From Pimelobacter sp. (GTDB lineage Bacteria; Actinomycetota; Actinomycetes; Propionibacteriales; Nocardioidaceae): a DNA stretch of 33,684 nucleotides. Position numbers and translations under genes: made by a program. The stretch is from NCBI GenBank assembly GCA_002698575.1, contig NZZG01000098.1, positions 1 to 33,684 on the forward strand. Direction: 5' to 3'. Below, piece by piece: positions 24,582 through 33,444 of this stretch. The notes below the pieces were generated by a model that made no database searches, was not told where the DNA came from, and was given only the letters and a program-made list of their open reading frames with translations. The stretch's first letter is position 1; every line of letters begins with the position of its first letter.

Positions 24582-25370
24582 GTGATGATCCGCCCTGCCG
24601 AGCTGGCCGCGATCCGCGCCGGGCACGTCGACCTCGCCTTCCGACGCTGGACGGCGCCCCGCGTGAAGGGGGGCACGCGGCTGCGCACCGCCGTGGGCCT
24701 GCTCGAGGTCCTGTCCGTGGAGCAGGTGGCCCCCTCCGCCCTGCGCGCCGACGACGCCCGCCGTGCCGGGTCGCAGTCTCTGGCGGACCTGCGCCGTGCG
24801 CTGGCCCACCACGAGGACCGGCCGGTCTTCCGCGTGACGCTGCGCTACGCCGGACCCGACCCACGCGAGGAGCTGCGTGAGCAGGTGCCGGACGCCGCCG
24901 GGATCGCCGAGCTCACGTCCTGGCTGGACCGACTCGACCACTCCTCCAGCACCGGCCCCTGGACGCGCGAGACCCTCGCGCTCATCGATGCCCGTCCCGA
25001 GGTCCGGGCGCCCGAGCTGGCCGCGAGCCTGGGGCGCCCGACCGCGGAGTTCAAGCGGGACGTGCGCAAGCTCAAGGAGAAGGGACTCACCGAGTCGCTC
25101 GCCATCGGCTACCGGCTCTCACCGCGCGGGCAGGCCGTGCTGGACTCCGACGGCGTACGACGCGAGCGCGCGCCCCGCGCTCCCGGGACCGCCCTGCCGC
25201 GCTCGATCGGGGCTCCCGCCACCCGAGCCTTGCGAGCCGAGGGGCTCAGGACCTTCGAGGCGGTCGTCACCCGAGACCGCGACGAGCTCGCGGCCCTCCA
25301 CGGCGTCGGTCCGGTGGCGTTGGCGCGCCTGGACGAGGCGCTGGCGGGGGCCGGACTGGCCTGGCCCTGA
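24582..25370 (+). CDS. ASCH-like, winged-helix and helix-hairpin-helix protein
   Basis: The 262 residues split into three parts. Residues 1-90 look like an ASCH/PUA-type RNA-binding fold (IRAGHVDLAFRRWTAPRVKG, then GLLEVLSVEQV). Residues 120-190 form a MarR-like winged helix (TLALIDARPEVRAPELAASL, then FKRDVRKLKEKGL). Residues 205-262 hold a helix-hairpin-helix resembling that of DNA repair proteins or the RNA polymerase alpha CTD (LAALHGVGPVALARLDEAL). This suggests a nucleic-acid-binding regulator; the ligand is unknown. The GTG at 24582 or the following ATG at 24585 is the start; the frame continuing upstream has no promoter support. The P450-like gene ends 106 bases before it. Confidence 0.75.
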   Translation: MMIRPAELAAIRAGHVDLAFRRWTAPRVKGGTRLRTAVGLLEVLSVEQVAPSALRADDARRAGSQSLADLRRALAHHEDRPVFRVTLRYAGPDPREELREQVPDAAGIAELTSWLDRLDHSSSTGPWTRETLALIDARPEVRAPELAASLGRPTAEFKRDVRKLKEKGLTESLAIGYRLSPRGQAVLDSDGVRRERAPRAPGTALPRSIGAPATRALRAEGLRTFEAVVTRDRDELAALHGVGPVALARLDEALAGAGLAWP

Positions 25371-25416
25371 GGAGCCGCCCCTCTCCACCCAGCATGCCGG
25401 GCCGCCCGTCGGCCGA

Positions 25417-25836
25417 CTACGCCCCGATGGCGCCGGTCCGTCCGGGGGCCGTCGAGCGCAGCCAGGCCAGACCCAGGAACGGCAGGACCAGCGGCAGGAA
25501 CGCATAGCCCTGGCCGAAGTGCGACCACACCGTCTTGTCGGGGAACAGCGCGGTGTCGACGTAGGACAGCACGCCGATGCTGAGCACCCCCACGAGCTCG
25601 ACGACGCAGGCCCCGACGGCGACCCGCCAGGCCGTGGGCCCGCCGAGCAGCAGGCACGTGGTCGCCACGAGGTAGATTACCGCCGCCACCAGCGAGAGCG
25701 TGTAGGCGAACGGAGCGTTGCCTGCCTCGGTGCCGAGCTGGATCGCGGAGCGGCCGGTGGCGGCGACGGCGAACACGCCGTACACGAAGACCAGCATCCG
25801 GCCCGGGCCGGACGAGAGCTCACGCACCGAAGCCAC
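25417..25836 (-). CDS. Small four-helix membrane protein
   Basis: The 139-residue integral membrane protein has four hydrophobic segments, about 14-34, 44-64, 70-92 and 108-127, and a conserved-looking loop VDTALFPDKTVWSHFGQGY before the last one. I do not recognise a functional family. The GTG start at 25834-25836 overlaps the end of the preceding membrane gene by 17 bases; a GTG three codons later (25825-25827) would shorten the overlap. The two genes are clearly translated together. Confidence 0.75.
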   Translation of the reverse strand: MASVRELSSGPGRMLVFVYGVFAVAATGRSAIQLGTEAGNAPFAYTLSLVAAVIYLVATTCLLLGGPTAWRVAVGACVVELVGVLSIGVLSYVDTALFPDKTVWSHFGQGYAFLPLVLPFLGLAWLRSTAPGRTGAIGA

Positions 25837-26188
25837 CGCTCCAGATGTCGGCGAGGCGCACCTCCAGCGCGAGCACGGTCAGCGCGGCGATCGCCAGGAC
25901 GCCCGTGCCCGAGCGGGTGCGCTCGGCCAGGGACCAGAACGCGCCGATCGGCAACGCGAGCGCGATCCCCACCAGATAGCTCACGAAGAGCACTCCCGAG
26001 ACGTCGCGGTCGGTGCCCGCGAGCAGGATGCACCCGACGACGAGCTGCACGAGCAGGACCACCTCGGCGATCGCGAGGAGCGCGAAGGTGCGGTCCTGCG
26101 CCAGCTCGTCGCGGACCACCAGGACCAGGCTCCAGAGCGCGATGACGGCGCCGAGGACGTAGACGGCACCTGTGATCCAGTCGTTCAC
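25820..26188 (-). CDS. Small four-helix membrane protein, first of a pair
   Basis: The 122-residue membrane protein has helices at about 5-25, 36-57, 65-85 and 93-112 and almost no soluble part. The family is unknown to me. The GTG at 26186-26188 is selected because TAGGCT lies 7 bases upstream; a longer upstream frame runs antisense through the ABC gene and is spurious. It is divergent from the ABC transporter and its product may work with the next membrane protein. Confidence 0.75.
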   Translation of the reverse strand: MNDWITGAVYVLGAVIALWSLVLVVRDELAQDRTFALLAIAEVVLLVQLVVGCILLAGTDRDVSGVLFVSYLVGIALALPIGAFWSLAERTRSGTGVLAIAALTVLALEVRLADIWSGGFGA

Positions 26189-26195
26189 GACACCC

Positions 26196-26201
26196 AGCCT
26201 A
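26196..26201 (-). promoter_or_regulatory. Leaderless -10 box for the small membrane gene pair
   Basis: Minus-strand TAGGCT lies 7 bases before the GTG at 26188, with no Shine-Dalgarno. Confidence 0.55.
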
Positions 26202-26245
26202 GGTGGCTGAGCGACCTCGCCCGTATGCAGGTGGTCCGGCTCTCC

Positions 26246-26251
26246 TAGACT
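26246..26251 (+). promoter_or_regulatory. Leaderless -10 box for the ABC-2/ctaA operon
   Basis: TAGACT lies 6 bases before the GTG at 26258. It is 44 bases from the divergent box, so the two promoters overlap and may compete. Confidence 0.55.
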
Positions 26252-26257
26252 CTCGGG

Positions 26258-27211
26258 GTGCCCGACTCGCCTGCCGTCCTCGTCGACGGGCTGGTGATGC
26301 GGTACGGCGCCAAGGTCGCGGTCGCCGGGCTCTCGCTGACGGTGGAGCGGCACACCATCACCGCCGTGCTCGGTCCCAACGGAGCCGGCAAGACCACGAC
26401 CCTGGAGACCTGTGAGGGGTATCGGACCCCTCAGCAGGGTTCCGTGCGGGTGCTCGGCCTCGACCCGATCAGCGACCGCAAGGCGCTGCTCCCACGCATC
26501 GGCGTGATGCTGCAGAGCGGCGGTGCGTGGAGCGGCGTGCGTGCCGTCGAGATGCTGCACCACGTCGCTCGCCTGCACGCCCACCCCCTCGACCCGGACG
26601 TGCTCGTCGATCGGCTGGGCCTCGGGGACTGCGGCCGGACGCCGTACCGACGGCTCTCGGGTGGTCAGCAGCAACGGCTCGGCCTCGCCATGGCGCTGGT
26701 CGGACGCCCCGAGCTCGTCTTCGTCGACGAACCCACCGCCGGCCTGGACCCGGCCGTGCGGCGCACGGTGTGGGAGCTGCTCGAGGAGGTGCGCGCCGAC
26801 GGCGTCACCGTCGTGCTCACCACGCACTACATGGAGGAGGCCGAGCGCCTCGCCGACCGCGTGCACATCGTGGACAAGGGTGCCCTCGTGGCGTCCGGGA
26901 GCCCCCTGGAGCTCACCCGCGGTGGCGCGCGGGCCACCATCCGCCTGGTGGTCACCGAGCCGTTCCCGCCGACGGCCCCGGAGTCGCTGCGGGTCGCGTT
27001 GGGCGACGGCACCGAGGTCACCCAGCTCGACGCCGTGTCGCTGCTGGTGACCGGCCCCGCCGACGCCTCCACCCTGGCCAGGGTCTCGCGCTGGTGCGAG
27101 GACAACTCCGTCCTGCCCGAGTCGCTGACCCTGGGCCAGCGCAACCTCGAGGATGTCTTCCTCGAGCTCACCGGGGGCTCGTCCCCCACCGTCGAGGGGA
27201 TCGTCGAATGA
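26258..27211 (+). CDS. ABC-2 type transporter ATP-binding protein
   Basis: The 317-residue ATPase has Walker A GPNGAGKTT (39-47), signature LSGGQQQR (133-140) and Walker B with DEPTAGLD (157-164), followed by THYMEEAERL. The C-terminal extension of about 90 residues is typical of drug- or polysaccharide-type exporters (DrrA-like). It powers the permease encoded by the next gene, with which it overlaps as ATGA. Substrate is unknown. The start is the GTG at 26258-26260, fixed by the -10 box. Confidence 0.92.
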   Translation: MPDSPAVLVDGLVMRYGAKVAVAGLSLTVERHTITAVLGPNGAGKTTTLETCEGYRTPQQGSVRVLGLDPISDRKALLPRIGVMLQSGGAWSGVRAVEMLHHVARLHAHPLDPDVLVDRLGLGDCGRTPYRRLSGGQQQRLGLAMALVGRPELVFVDEPTAGLDPAVRRTVWELLEEVRADGVTVVLTTHYMEEAERLADRVHIVDKGALVASGSPLELTRGGARATIRLVVTEPFPPTAPESLRVALGDGTEVTQLDAVSLLVTGPADASTLARVSRWCEDNSVLPESLTLGQRNLEDVFLELTGGSSPTVEGIVE

Positions 27212-27969
27212 GTGGCATCGGCACGTTCTCCCCGGATCCCGGAGCCGCCCCCTTCGTGCGTCAGGTCACCACGCAGGCCTCGATGGAGGCCCGGCTGATG
27301 CTGCGCAACGGCGAGCAGCTCCTGCTGGCCGTCGTGATCCCGGTGATCGTCCTGGTCGGCGGGGTGCGCGGGGCCGACCGCGTCAACCTCTCCTACGGCG
27401 TCGACACCTTCACGCCCGGTGTCCTGGCCCTGGCCGTGATGTCGACGTCGTTCACGTCGTTGGCCATCGCCACCGGCTTCGAGCGCCGGTACGGCGTGAT
27501 CAAGCGCCTGGGCACCTCACCCCTGTCCCGCACCGGTCTGCTCCTCGGGAAGGTCCTCGCCCTGCTCGCCGTCGAGGTCCTGCAGGTGGCGGTGATCTCG
27601 GCCGTGGGCTTCGCCCTCGGCTGGGAGCCGGACGCCGACCTGCTCGGCCTGCTGCTCGCCGTGGTCCTGGGCACCGCAGCCTTCGCCTCCCTGGGACTCC
27701 TGCTGGCCGGCTCGCTACGGGCCGAGGCGACACTGGCTGCGGCGAACCTCGTCTACCTGCTCCTGCTCGCGGGTGGCGCCGTGGTGCTGCCCGTCTCCGC
27801 CTACGGCTCCTTCGGGGACGTCGTGGGCTACCTGCCCTCCGGCGCGCTCGGAGAGGCCGTGCGCGCTGCCCTGTCCGACGCCGCGATCGCCGGCCGGGAC
27901 CTGCTGGTCCTCGCCGGGTGGGCCGTCGTCGGCGCCGTCGCGACCGCAAGGACCTTCACGTGGGAATGA
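27208..27969 (+). CDS. ABC-2 type transporter permease
   Basis: The 253-residue ABC-2 membrane subunit has about six helices: an amphipathic N-terminus, ARLMLRNGEQLLL, an extracytoplasmic turn around VNLSYGVDTFTPG, the conserved cytoplasmic FERRYGVIKRLGTSPLSR and further helices to the C-terminus. It pairs with the upstream ATPase. The ATG overlaps the ATPase stop, and its own stop overlaps the ctaA ATG, so three genes form a translationally coupled operon. The link to ctaA is conserved in mycobacteria by memory, suggesting but not proving a role in the heme or respiratory pathway. Confidence 0.9.
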   Translation: MSGIGTFSPDPGAAPFVRQVTTQASMEARLMLRNGEQLLLAVVIPVIVLVGGVRGADRVNLSYGVDTFTPGVLALAVMSTSFTSLAIATGFERRYGVIKRLGTSPLSRTGLLLGKVLALLAVEVLQVAVISAVGFALGWEPDADLLGLLLAVVLGTAAFASLGLLLAGSLRAEATLAAANLVYLLLLAGGAVVLPVSAYGSFGDVVGYLPSGALGEAVRAALSDAAIAGRDLLVLAGWAVVGAVATARTFTWE

Positions 27970-28907
27970 CCCCGACCACCACGCCCGGCGGCCGCGGCTC
28001 GCTCAGCCTGGCGCCGTACGTGCGCCACCTCGGCTGGGCCAGCCTGGCCGCCAACATCGGCATCGTCGTCACCGGCGGCGCCGTACGCCTGACCGGTTCG
28101 GGGCTCGGCTGCCCCACCTGGCCGCGCTGCACCGAGGAGAGCTTTCGACCCCGCGGCGAGCTGGACCTGCACACCGCGATCGAGTTCGGCAACCGGATGC
28201 TGACCTTCGTGCTCACCGCGGTCGCGGTCGCGACGTTCGTGGCGGCCGTGCAGAGTGGACGGCGCGAGCTGCGCCGACTGGCGCTGGTGCTGGCGCTCGG
28301 GGTGCCGGCACAGGCACTCATCGGCGGGGTCACCGTGCTGACCGACCTCAACCCCTGGGTCGTCTCGCTGCACCTGCTCCTGTCGATGGCGATGGTCGGC
28401 GTGGCGGTGCTCTACCTCCGGCGCCTCGACCACCCGGACGCCACCTGGCACCGGGGGCCGGTGCCAGGTCTGGCGTGGACCCTGTTCGCCGCCGCCTGGC
28501 TGGTGCTGGTGCTGGGGACCGTCGTCACGGGCGCGGGTCCGCACGCGGGTGACGCCGAGACGCCACGCAACGGCCTCGACACCCTCGAGACCAGCCAGCT
28601 GCACGCCGACGCCGTCTTCCTGCTGGTCGGGCTGAGCCTCGGGATGCTCTTCCTCGTGGCCGCGACCCGCGGGCGGGGCCCGGCGCTGCGTGCCGTCCTC
28701 GTGCTGCTCGGCGTGGAGGTCTCGCAGAGTGCCATCGGTTTCGTGCAGTACTTCACCGACCTGCCCGAGGTCCTCGTCGGCTTCCACATGCTCGGCGCCG
28801 GCCTGATCTCCGCGAGCGTGACGTGGGTGCTCCTGGCGGTGGCGTTGACCGAGGACGATCCCGCCTCGCGCCGGGCCCCGGAGGCAGACGTCCTCGGCGT
28901 TCCCTGA
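27966..28907 (+). CDS. ctaA: Heme A synthase
   Basis: CtaA oxidises the C8 methyl of heme O to a formyl group, giving heme A for aa3-type oxidase. The 313-residue protein has eight membrane helices in two four-helix halves, with four conserved heme-binding histidines at H69 (LDLHTAIE), H136 (SLHLLLS), H213 (SQLHADAV) and H274 (GFHMLGAG). The extracytoplasmic disulfide pair is C49 and C55 (LGCPTWPRC). The ATG at 27966 overlaps the permease stop as ATGA; a GTG two codons upstream is possible. It faces ctaB, the preceding enzyme in the pathway. Confidence 0.93.
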   Translation: MTPTTTPGGRGSLSLAPYVRHLGWASLAANIGIVVTGGAVRLTGSGLGCPTWPRCTEESFRPRGELDLHTAIEFGNRMLTFVLTAVAVATFVAAVQSGRRELRRLALVLALGVPAQALIGGVTVLTDLNPWVVSLHLLLSMAMVGVAVLYLRRLDHPDATWHRGPVPGLAWTLFAAAWLVLVLGTVVTGAGPHAGDAETPRNGLDTLETSQLHADAVFLLVGLSLGMLFLVAATRGRGPALRAVLVLLGVEVSQSAIGFVQYFTDLPEVLVGFHMLGAGLISASVTWVLLAVALTEDDPASRRAPEADVLGVP

Positions 28908-28926
28908 CGTTCCGGGGCGTCGCAAC

Positions 28927-28956
28927 GCTGGGGAAGGCTGGGGAAGGCTGCGGAAG
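28927..28956. repeat. Three tandem 10-base repeats between ctaA and ctaB
   Basis: GCTGGGGAAG occurs twice and GCTGCGGAAG once, in direct tandem, in the 96-base gap between the convergent genes. The last unit supplies the left arm of a hairpin. It is non-coding. Confidence 0.7.
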
Positions 28957-28970
28957 GTCAGGAACTTCCG
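28951..28970. terminator. Hairpin between the convergent ctaA and ctaB genes
   Basis: CGGAAG and CTTCCG pair perfectly over 6 bases around an 8-base loop. It lies midway between two convergent stop codons and could terminate both transcripts. The stem is modest. Confidence 0.35.
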
Positions 28971-29003
28971 GTTCACCGGGACTCCTGCTCGGGCCGACCG
29001 CCG

Positions 29004-29978
29004 TCAGCGGAAGAGCAGCGGGTCCAGGGCGACGGCGACGAACAGCAACGACAGGTACAGGTTGCTGTGATGGAAGAGCCGCATCGGCTGGATGATGCTG
29101 AGGTCCTCGGTGCCGCGGGCCCGCGACCACATCTTGTGGGCCTCGAGCAGGAAGACCGCGCCGAGCAGCGCGGCGGCGATCGGGTAGACGGGTCCGGTGC
29201 CGGCCACCGGCCAGAGCAGCAGCGAGGTCGCCACCATCACCCAGGAGTACAGGACGATCTGCCGGCCCACCTCGCGGGCGTTCTTGACCACCGGCAGCAT
29301 CGGGACGTCGACGTTGGCGTAGTCCTCGCGGTAGCGCAGGGCGAGGGCCCAGGTGTGCGGTGGCGTCCAGAAGAAGACCACCGCGAAGAGCACGACGGGC
29401 ACCCACGAGAGCTCGCCGGTCACCGCGGTCCAGCCGATGAGCGCCGGGAAGCACCCGGCCAGCCCGCCCCAGACGATGTTCTGGGTGGTGCGGCGCTTGA
29501 GGACCATCGTGTAGCCGAAGACGTAGAACGCGTTGGCGCCCAGGGACAACCCGGCGGACAGCGGGTTGACCCACACAGCGAGCACGACCGTCGAGATCAC
29601 CGCCAGTGCCGTCGCAAAGGCGAGCGCGGCGCCCGGCGTGACCATGTGTCGCGGCAGCGCACGGCGACGGGTCCGTCGCATCTGCTCGTCGATGTCACGG
29701 TCGTAGACGCAGTTGTACGCCGAGGCCGAGCCGGCCGAGAGCGTCCCACCGATCACGGTGGCCACCACCAGGCCCAGCGGCGGGATCCCGCGCTGGGCGA
29801 AGAACATGACCGGCACCGTGGTGAGCAGCAACAGCTCGATCACCCGAGGCTTGGTGAGTCCGACGTACGCCGCGACGACGTCCTTGAGCCCGGCGGCGGC
29901 GCCGCCGAGCTGTCCGGTGGCCTCGGGGTCGTCGTGCGGTCCCGACACCGCGGGGCGCGATTCGCCGACGTAGGTCAC
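29004..29978 (-). CDS. ctaB: Heme O synthase (protoheme IX farnesyltransferase)
   Basis: CtaB adds a farnesyl group to heme B, making heme O, the substrate of CtaA. The 324-residue protein is a UbiA-superfamily prenyltransferase with eight or nine helices. The first aspartate motif is NCVYDRDID (N89, D93, D97) and the second is [14 protein letters not shown] (216-229). [18 protein letters not shown] at 41-58 is typical of the family. The GTG at 29976-29978 has GAGGA about 6 bases upstream. It is divergent from tkt, an order also seen in mycobacteria. Confidence 0.95.
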   Translation of the reverse strand: MTYVGESRPAVSGPHDDPEATGQLGGAAAGLKDVVAAYVGLTKPRVIELLLLTTVPVMFFAQRGIPPLGLVVATVIGGTLSAGSASAYNCVYDRDIDEQMRRTRRRALPRHMVTPGAALAFATALAVISTVVLAVWVNPLSAGLSLGANAFYVFGYTMVLKRRTTQNIVWGGLAGCFPALIGWTAVTGELSWVPVVLFAVVFFWTPPHTWALALRYREDYANVDVPMLPVVKNAREVGRQIVLYSWVMVATSLLLWPVAGTGPVYPIAAALLGAVFLLEAHKMWSRARGTEDLSIIQPMRLFHHSNLYLSLLFVAVALDPLLFR

Positions 29979-30040
29979 GGACGTCCTCTGCTGGGTCGCT
30001 GCTGGCTGGGCAAGGGCTGGCCACCGAGTGGTGCCATCTC

Positions 30041-30046
30041 AGCCTA
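30041..30046 (-). promoter_or_regulatory. Candidate -10 box for ctaB
   Basis: Minus-strand TAGGCT lies 62 bases before the ctaB GTG, giving a leader of about 55 bases that includes the GAGGA ribosome binding site. No clear -35 is seen. Confidence 0.35.
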
Positions 30047-30104
30047 GGCCCGGACCACGTGTCCACACCCGCTGAGGCGGTGTGAGTCTATCCCGCGACG
30101 TGAG

Positions 30105-30110
30105 TAGGCT
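30105..30110 (+). promoter_or_regulatory. Candidate -10 box for tkt-tal-pgi
   Basis: TAGGCT lies 56 bases before the tkt GTG, giving a leader of about 50 bases that ends in GAAGGAG. No clear -35 is seen. Unlike many neighbours this operon appears to have a leader and a ribosome binding site. Confidence 0.35.
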
Positions 30111-30166
30111 CGTGACTGCCCGAGGACACCGCACTGGAGCTCCGCCCTGGAGCCCGAAGGAGCAGC

Positions 30167-32281
30167 GTGAGCACCCCCCGAAACCCTGATCTGGCCCTGG
30201 ACTGGACCGAGCTCGACGAGAAGGCGGTCGACACCGCGCGCGTGCTCGCGATGGACTCCGTGCAGAAGGTCGGCAACGGCCACCCCGGCACGGCGATGAG
30301 CCTGGCCCCGGTGGCCTACCTGCTCTTCCAGAAGGTCATGCGTCACGACCCGGCGGACCCCGAGTGGGTCGCGCGGGACCGCTTCGTCCTCTCCTGCGGA
30401 CACTCCAGCATCACGCTCTACACCCAGCTCTACCTCGGAGGCTTCGGCCTGGAGCTCGACGACCTCAAGGCGCTGCGCACGTGGGGCTCCAAGACCCCCG
30501 GCCACCCCGAGCTCGGCCACACCGCCGGGGTCGAGGTCACCACCGGTCCCCTGGGCCAGGGGGTCGCCAACGCCGTCGGCATGGCCATGTCCGCACGACG
30601 GGTCCACGGCCTGCTGGACCCCGAGGCCGCTCCCGGCGAGAGTCTCTTCGACCACCACGTCTACGCCCTGTGCTCCGACGGCGACCTGCAGGAGGGCGTC
30701 AGCGGGGAGGCCAGCTCCATCGCCGGCACCCAGCAGCTCGGCAACCTGACGGTCATCTACGACCGCAACCGCATCTCGATCGAGGGCGACACCGACATCG
30801 CCTTCACCGAGGACGTCGCCGCCCGCTACGAGTCCTACGGATGGCACGTCCAGACCGTGGACTGGACCAACGGCGGCACCGAGTACCGCGAGGACGTCCC
30901 CGCCCTGCACGCGGCGGTCACCGCCGCCGGCGAGGTCACCGACCGTCCGTCGATCATCGTCCTCGACACCATCATCGCCTGGCCCGCCCCCAACGCCCAG
31001 GGCACCGGGAAGTCCCACGGCAGCGCGCTCGGTCCCGACGAGGTGGCGGCGACCAAGAAGGTGCTCGGCTGGGACCCCGAGCAGCACTTCCAGGTGCCGG
31101 ACGAGGTGCTCGAGCACACGCGCGCCCTCGGCGTGCGCGGCTCCGAGGCCGGAGCCCGCTGGGACGAGCAGTACGCCGCCTGGTCGTCGGCCAACCCCGA
31201 CGGCGAGGCGCTGCTGCACCGGCTGAAGGGCCGGACCCTGCCCGACGGCCTGACCGACGCCCTCCCGACCTTCGAGGCCGATCCGAAGGGCGTGGCCACG
31301 CGTTCCGCCTCGGGCAAGGTGATCAACGCCCTGGCCCCGTTGATGCCCGAGCTCTGGGGCGGCTCGGCCGACCTGGCCGGCTCCAACAACACCACGATCA
31401 CCGACGCGCCGTCGTTCGCCCCGAGCAGCCGGACGACCGGCGAGTGGACCGCGGACCCCTACCAGGGTCGGGTGCTCCACTTCGGCATCCGCGAGCACGG
31501 CATGGGCGCGATCATGAACGGGATCGCCGCCGACCGGCTCACGCGCGTCTTCGGGGGCACGTTCCTGACGTTCTCCGACTACATGCGCGGAGCGGTGCGC
31601 GTCGCGGCGCTCAGCCGCCTTCCCGTCACCTACGTGTGGACCCACGACTCGATCGGGCTCGGCGAGGACGGCCCGACCCACCAGCCGGTCGAGCACCTCG
31701 CTGCGCTGCGCGCGATGCCCGGCCTGGACGTCGTACGACCAGCGGACGCCAACGAGACCGCGGCGGCGTGGGCGGCCATCCTGCAGCACACCGACCGTCC
31801 CTCGGCCCTGGCCCTGACCCGTCAGAACGTCCCTGTCTTTCCCCGGGGGGTCGACGGGTACGCCGGCCTGGACGACGTCGCCAAGGGCGGCTACGTGCTG
31901 CTCGACGCCGAGGACGGCTCGCCCGACGTGGTGCTCATGGGCACGGGCTCCGAGGTCCAGCTGGCCGTGGAGGCGCGCGACCTGCTCGCCGCCGACGGCA
32001 TCTCCGCCCGCGTCGTCTCGCTCCCCTGCCTGGAGTGGTTCGACGAGCAGGACCAGGCCTACCGCGACACCGTCCTGCCGCCGACCGTCAAGGCGCGCGT
32101 CTCGGTCGAGGCGGGGGTCAAGCTCGGCTGGCGCGAGTACGTCGGCGACCACGGTCGCGTGGTCTCGCTGGACCACTACGGCGCGTCCGCCGAGTACGCC
32201 CGGCTCTACGACGAGTTCGGGATCACGGCCCAGGCCGTCGCTGCCGCAGCCCGCGACAGCATCGCCGGCGCGACTGCCTGA
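30167..32281 (+). CDS. tkt: Transketolase
   Basis: Transketolase moves two-carbon ketol units between sugar phosphates in the pentose phosphate pathway, using thiamine diphosphate and a divalent metal. The 704 residues include the substrate-binding His in NGHPGTAMS (H39), the ThDP/metal motif GDGDLQEG (172-178 region, D171 and D173) with [10 protein letters not shown] (198-207), HGSALG (H284) and the cofactor-activating glutamate in FGIREHGMG (E443). Length is normal for bacterial Tkt. The GTG start has AAGGAG 4 bases upstream. It is followed 44 bases later by tal. Confidence 0.97.
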   Translation: MSTPRNPDLALDWTELDEKAVDTARVLAMDSVQKVGNGHPGTAMSLAPVAYLLFQKVMRHDPADPEWVARDRFVLSCGHSSITLYTQLYLGGFGLELDDLKALRTWGSKTPGHPELGHTAGVEVTTGPLGQGVANAVGMAMSARRVHGLLDPEAAPGESLFDHHVYALCSDGDLQEGVSGEASSIAGTQQLGNLTVIYDRNRISIEGDTDIAFTEDVAARYESYGWHVQTVDWTNGGTEYREDVPALHAAVTAAGEVTDRPSIIVLDTIIAWPAPNAQGTGKSHGSALGPDEVAATKKVLGWDPEQHFQVPDEVLEHTRALGVRGSEAGARWDEQYAAWSSANPDGEALLHRLKGRTLPDGLTDALPTFEADPKGVATRSASGKVINALAPLMPELWGGSADLAGSNNTTITDAPSFAPSSRTTGEWTADPYQGRVLHFGIREHGMGAIMNGIAADRLTRVFGGTFLTFSDYMRGAVRVAALSRLPVTYVWTHDSIGLGEDGPTHQPVEHLAALRAMPGLDVVRPADANETAAAWAAILQHTDRPSALALTRQNVPVFPRGVDGYAGLDDVAKGGYVLLDAEDGSPDVVLMGTGSEVQLAVEARDLLAADGISARVVSLPCLEWFDEQDQAYRDTVLPPTVKARVSVEAGVKLGWREYVGDHGRVVSLDHYGASAEYARLYDEFGITAQAVAAAARDSIAGATA

Positions 32282-32325
32282 GCAGCGCGCCTCCCATCCG
32301 TCATTACCAACCTCCAGGAGATCCC

Positions 32326-33444
32326 ATGACTGACCGGCTCAAGGCGCTCGCGGACGCGGGCGTCTCCATCTGGCTCGACGACCTCTCCCGGGAGCGGATC
32401 GAGTCCGGCAACCTCGCCGACCTCGTCAAGGACAGCTCGGTGGTCGGGGTCACCACCAACCCGACGATCTTCGCCGGGGCCATCGCCGACGGCGAACGGT
32501 ACGACGCCCAGGTCAAGGCGCTCGTCGCCGACGGCAAGGGGGTCGACGAGGTCATCTTCGAGCTCACCACCGAGGACGTGCGCAACGCCTGCGACGTGCT
32601 GGCACCGGTCGCGGAGGCGACCGCCGACGACGGCCGCGTCTCGATCGAGGTGGAGCCGACGCTGGCCAACGACACCGAGGCCACCATCGCCTCCGCGCAG
32701 GCCCTGTGGGCGGCGGTCGACCGTCCCAATGCCCTGATCAAGATCCCCGCCACGGAGGCCGGACTGCCGGCGATCACCGCGGTCATCGCCCAGGGGATCA
32801 GCGTCAACGTCACCCTGATCTTCTCCCTCGAGCGCTACCGCGCGGTGATGGACGCCTACCAGGCGGGACTCGAGCAGGCTCGCGACGCCGGCCTCGACCT
32901 GTCCCGGATCCGATCCGTCGCCTCGTTCTTCGTCTCCCGGGTCGACTCCGAGGTAGACAAGCGGCTCGAGGCCATCGCCGAGGAGCAGGGCAACGACGAG
33001 GCGCTGGCACTGCGCGGCAAGGCCGCCGTCGCCAACGCGCGTCTGGCCTACGCCGCGTTCGCCGAGGTCACCGCTGCGGACCGGTGGCAGGGACTGGCCG
33101 CCGCCGGAGCCAACAGCCAGCGGCCGCTGTGGGCCTCGACCGGGGTCAAGAACCCCGACTACCCCGACACGCTCTACGTCACCGACCTGGTGGTCGCGGA
33201 CACGGTCAACACGATGCCCGAGAAGACCATGCAGGCCTTCGCCGACCACGGCGAGGTCGAGGGCGACACGGTCTCCGGTCGGGGCAGTGCGGCCCGCTCC
33301 CTGCTCGACCAGATCGCGGCGGCCGGCGTCGATTGGGCCGACGTCATGAAGGCGCTCGAGGAGGAGGGCGTCGAGAAGTTCGTCGCCTCCTGGAAGGAGC
33401 TCGTGGAGACCGTGCAGGGTCAGATGGACAAGCAGGCCTCGTGA
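32326..33444 (+). CDS. tal: Transaldolase
   Basis: Transaldolase transfers a dihydroxyacetone unit from sedoheptulose 7-phosphate to glyceraldehyde 3-phosphate through a lysine Schiff base. The 372 residues show [12 protein letters not shown] (14-25), [14 protein letters not shown] (39-52), the active-site lysine in [14 protein letters not shown] (K139) and [11 protein letters not shown]. The length places it with the long actinobacterial TAL class. The ATG at 32326 has AGGAG 5 bases upstream. Its stop overlaps the next start as GTGA. Confidence 0.97.
   Translation: MTDRLKALADAGVSIWLDDLSRERIESGNLADLVKDSSVVGVTTNPTIFAGAIADGERYDAQVKALVADGKGVDEVIFELTTEDVRNACDVLAPVAEATADDGRVSIEVEPTLANDTEATIASAQALWAAVDRPNALIKIPATEAGLPAITAVIAQGISVNVTLIFSLERYRAVMDAYQAGLEQARDAGLDLSRIRSVASFFVSRVDSEVDKRLEAIAEEQGNDEALALRGKAAVANARLAYAAFAEVTAADRWQGLAAAGANSQRPLWASTGVKNPDYPDTLYVTDLVVADTVNTMPEKTMQAFADHGEVEGDTVSGRGSAARSLLDQIAAAGVDWADVMKALEEEGVEKFVASWKELVETVQGQMDKQAS

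Noticed and set aside
30044..32176. 710-residue minus-strand frame
   Set aside because: It is antisense to transketolase, whose motifs are unmistakable.
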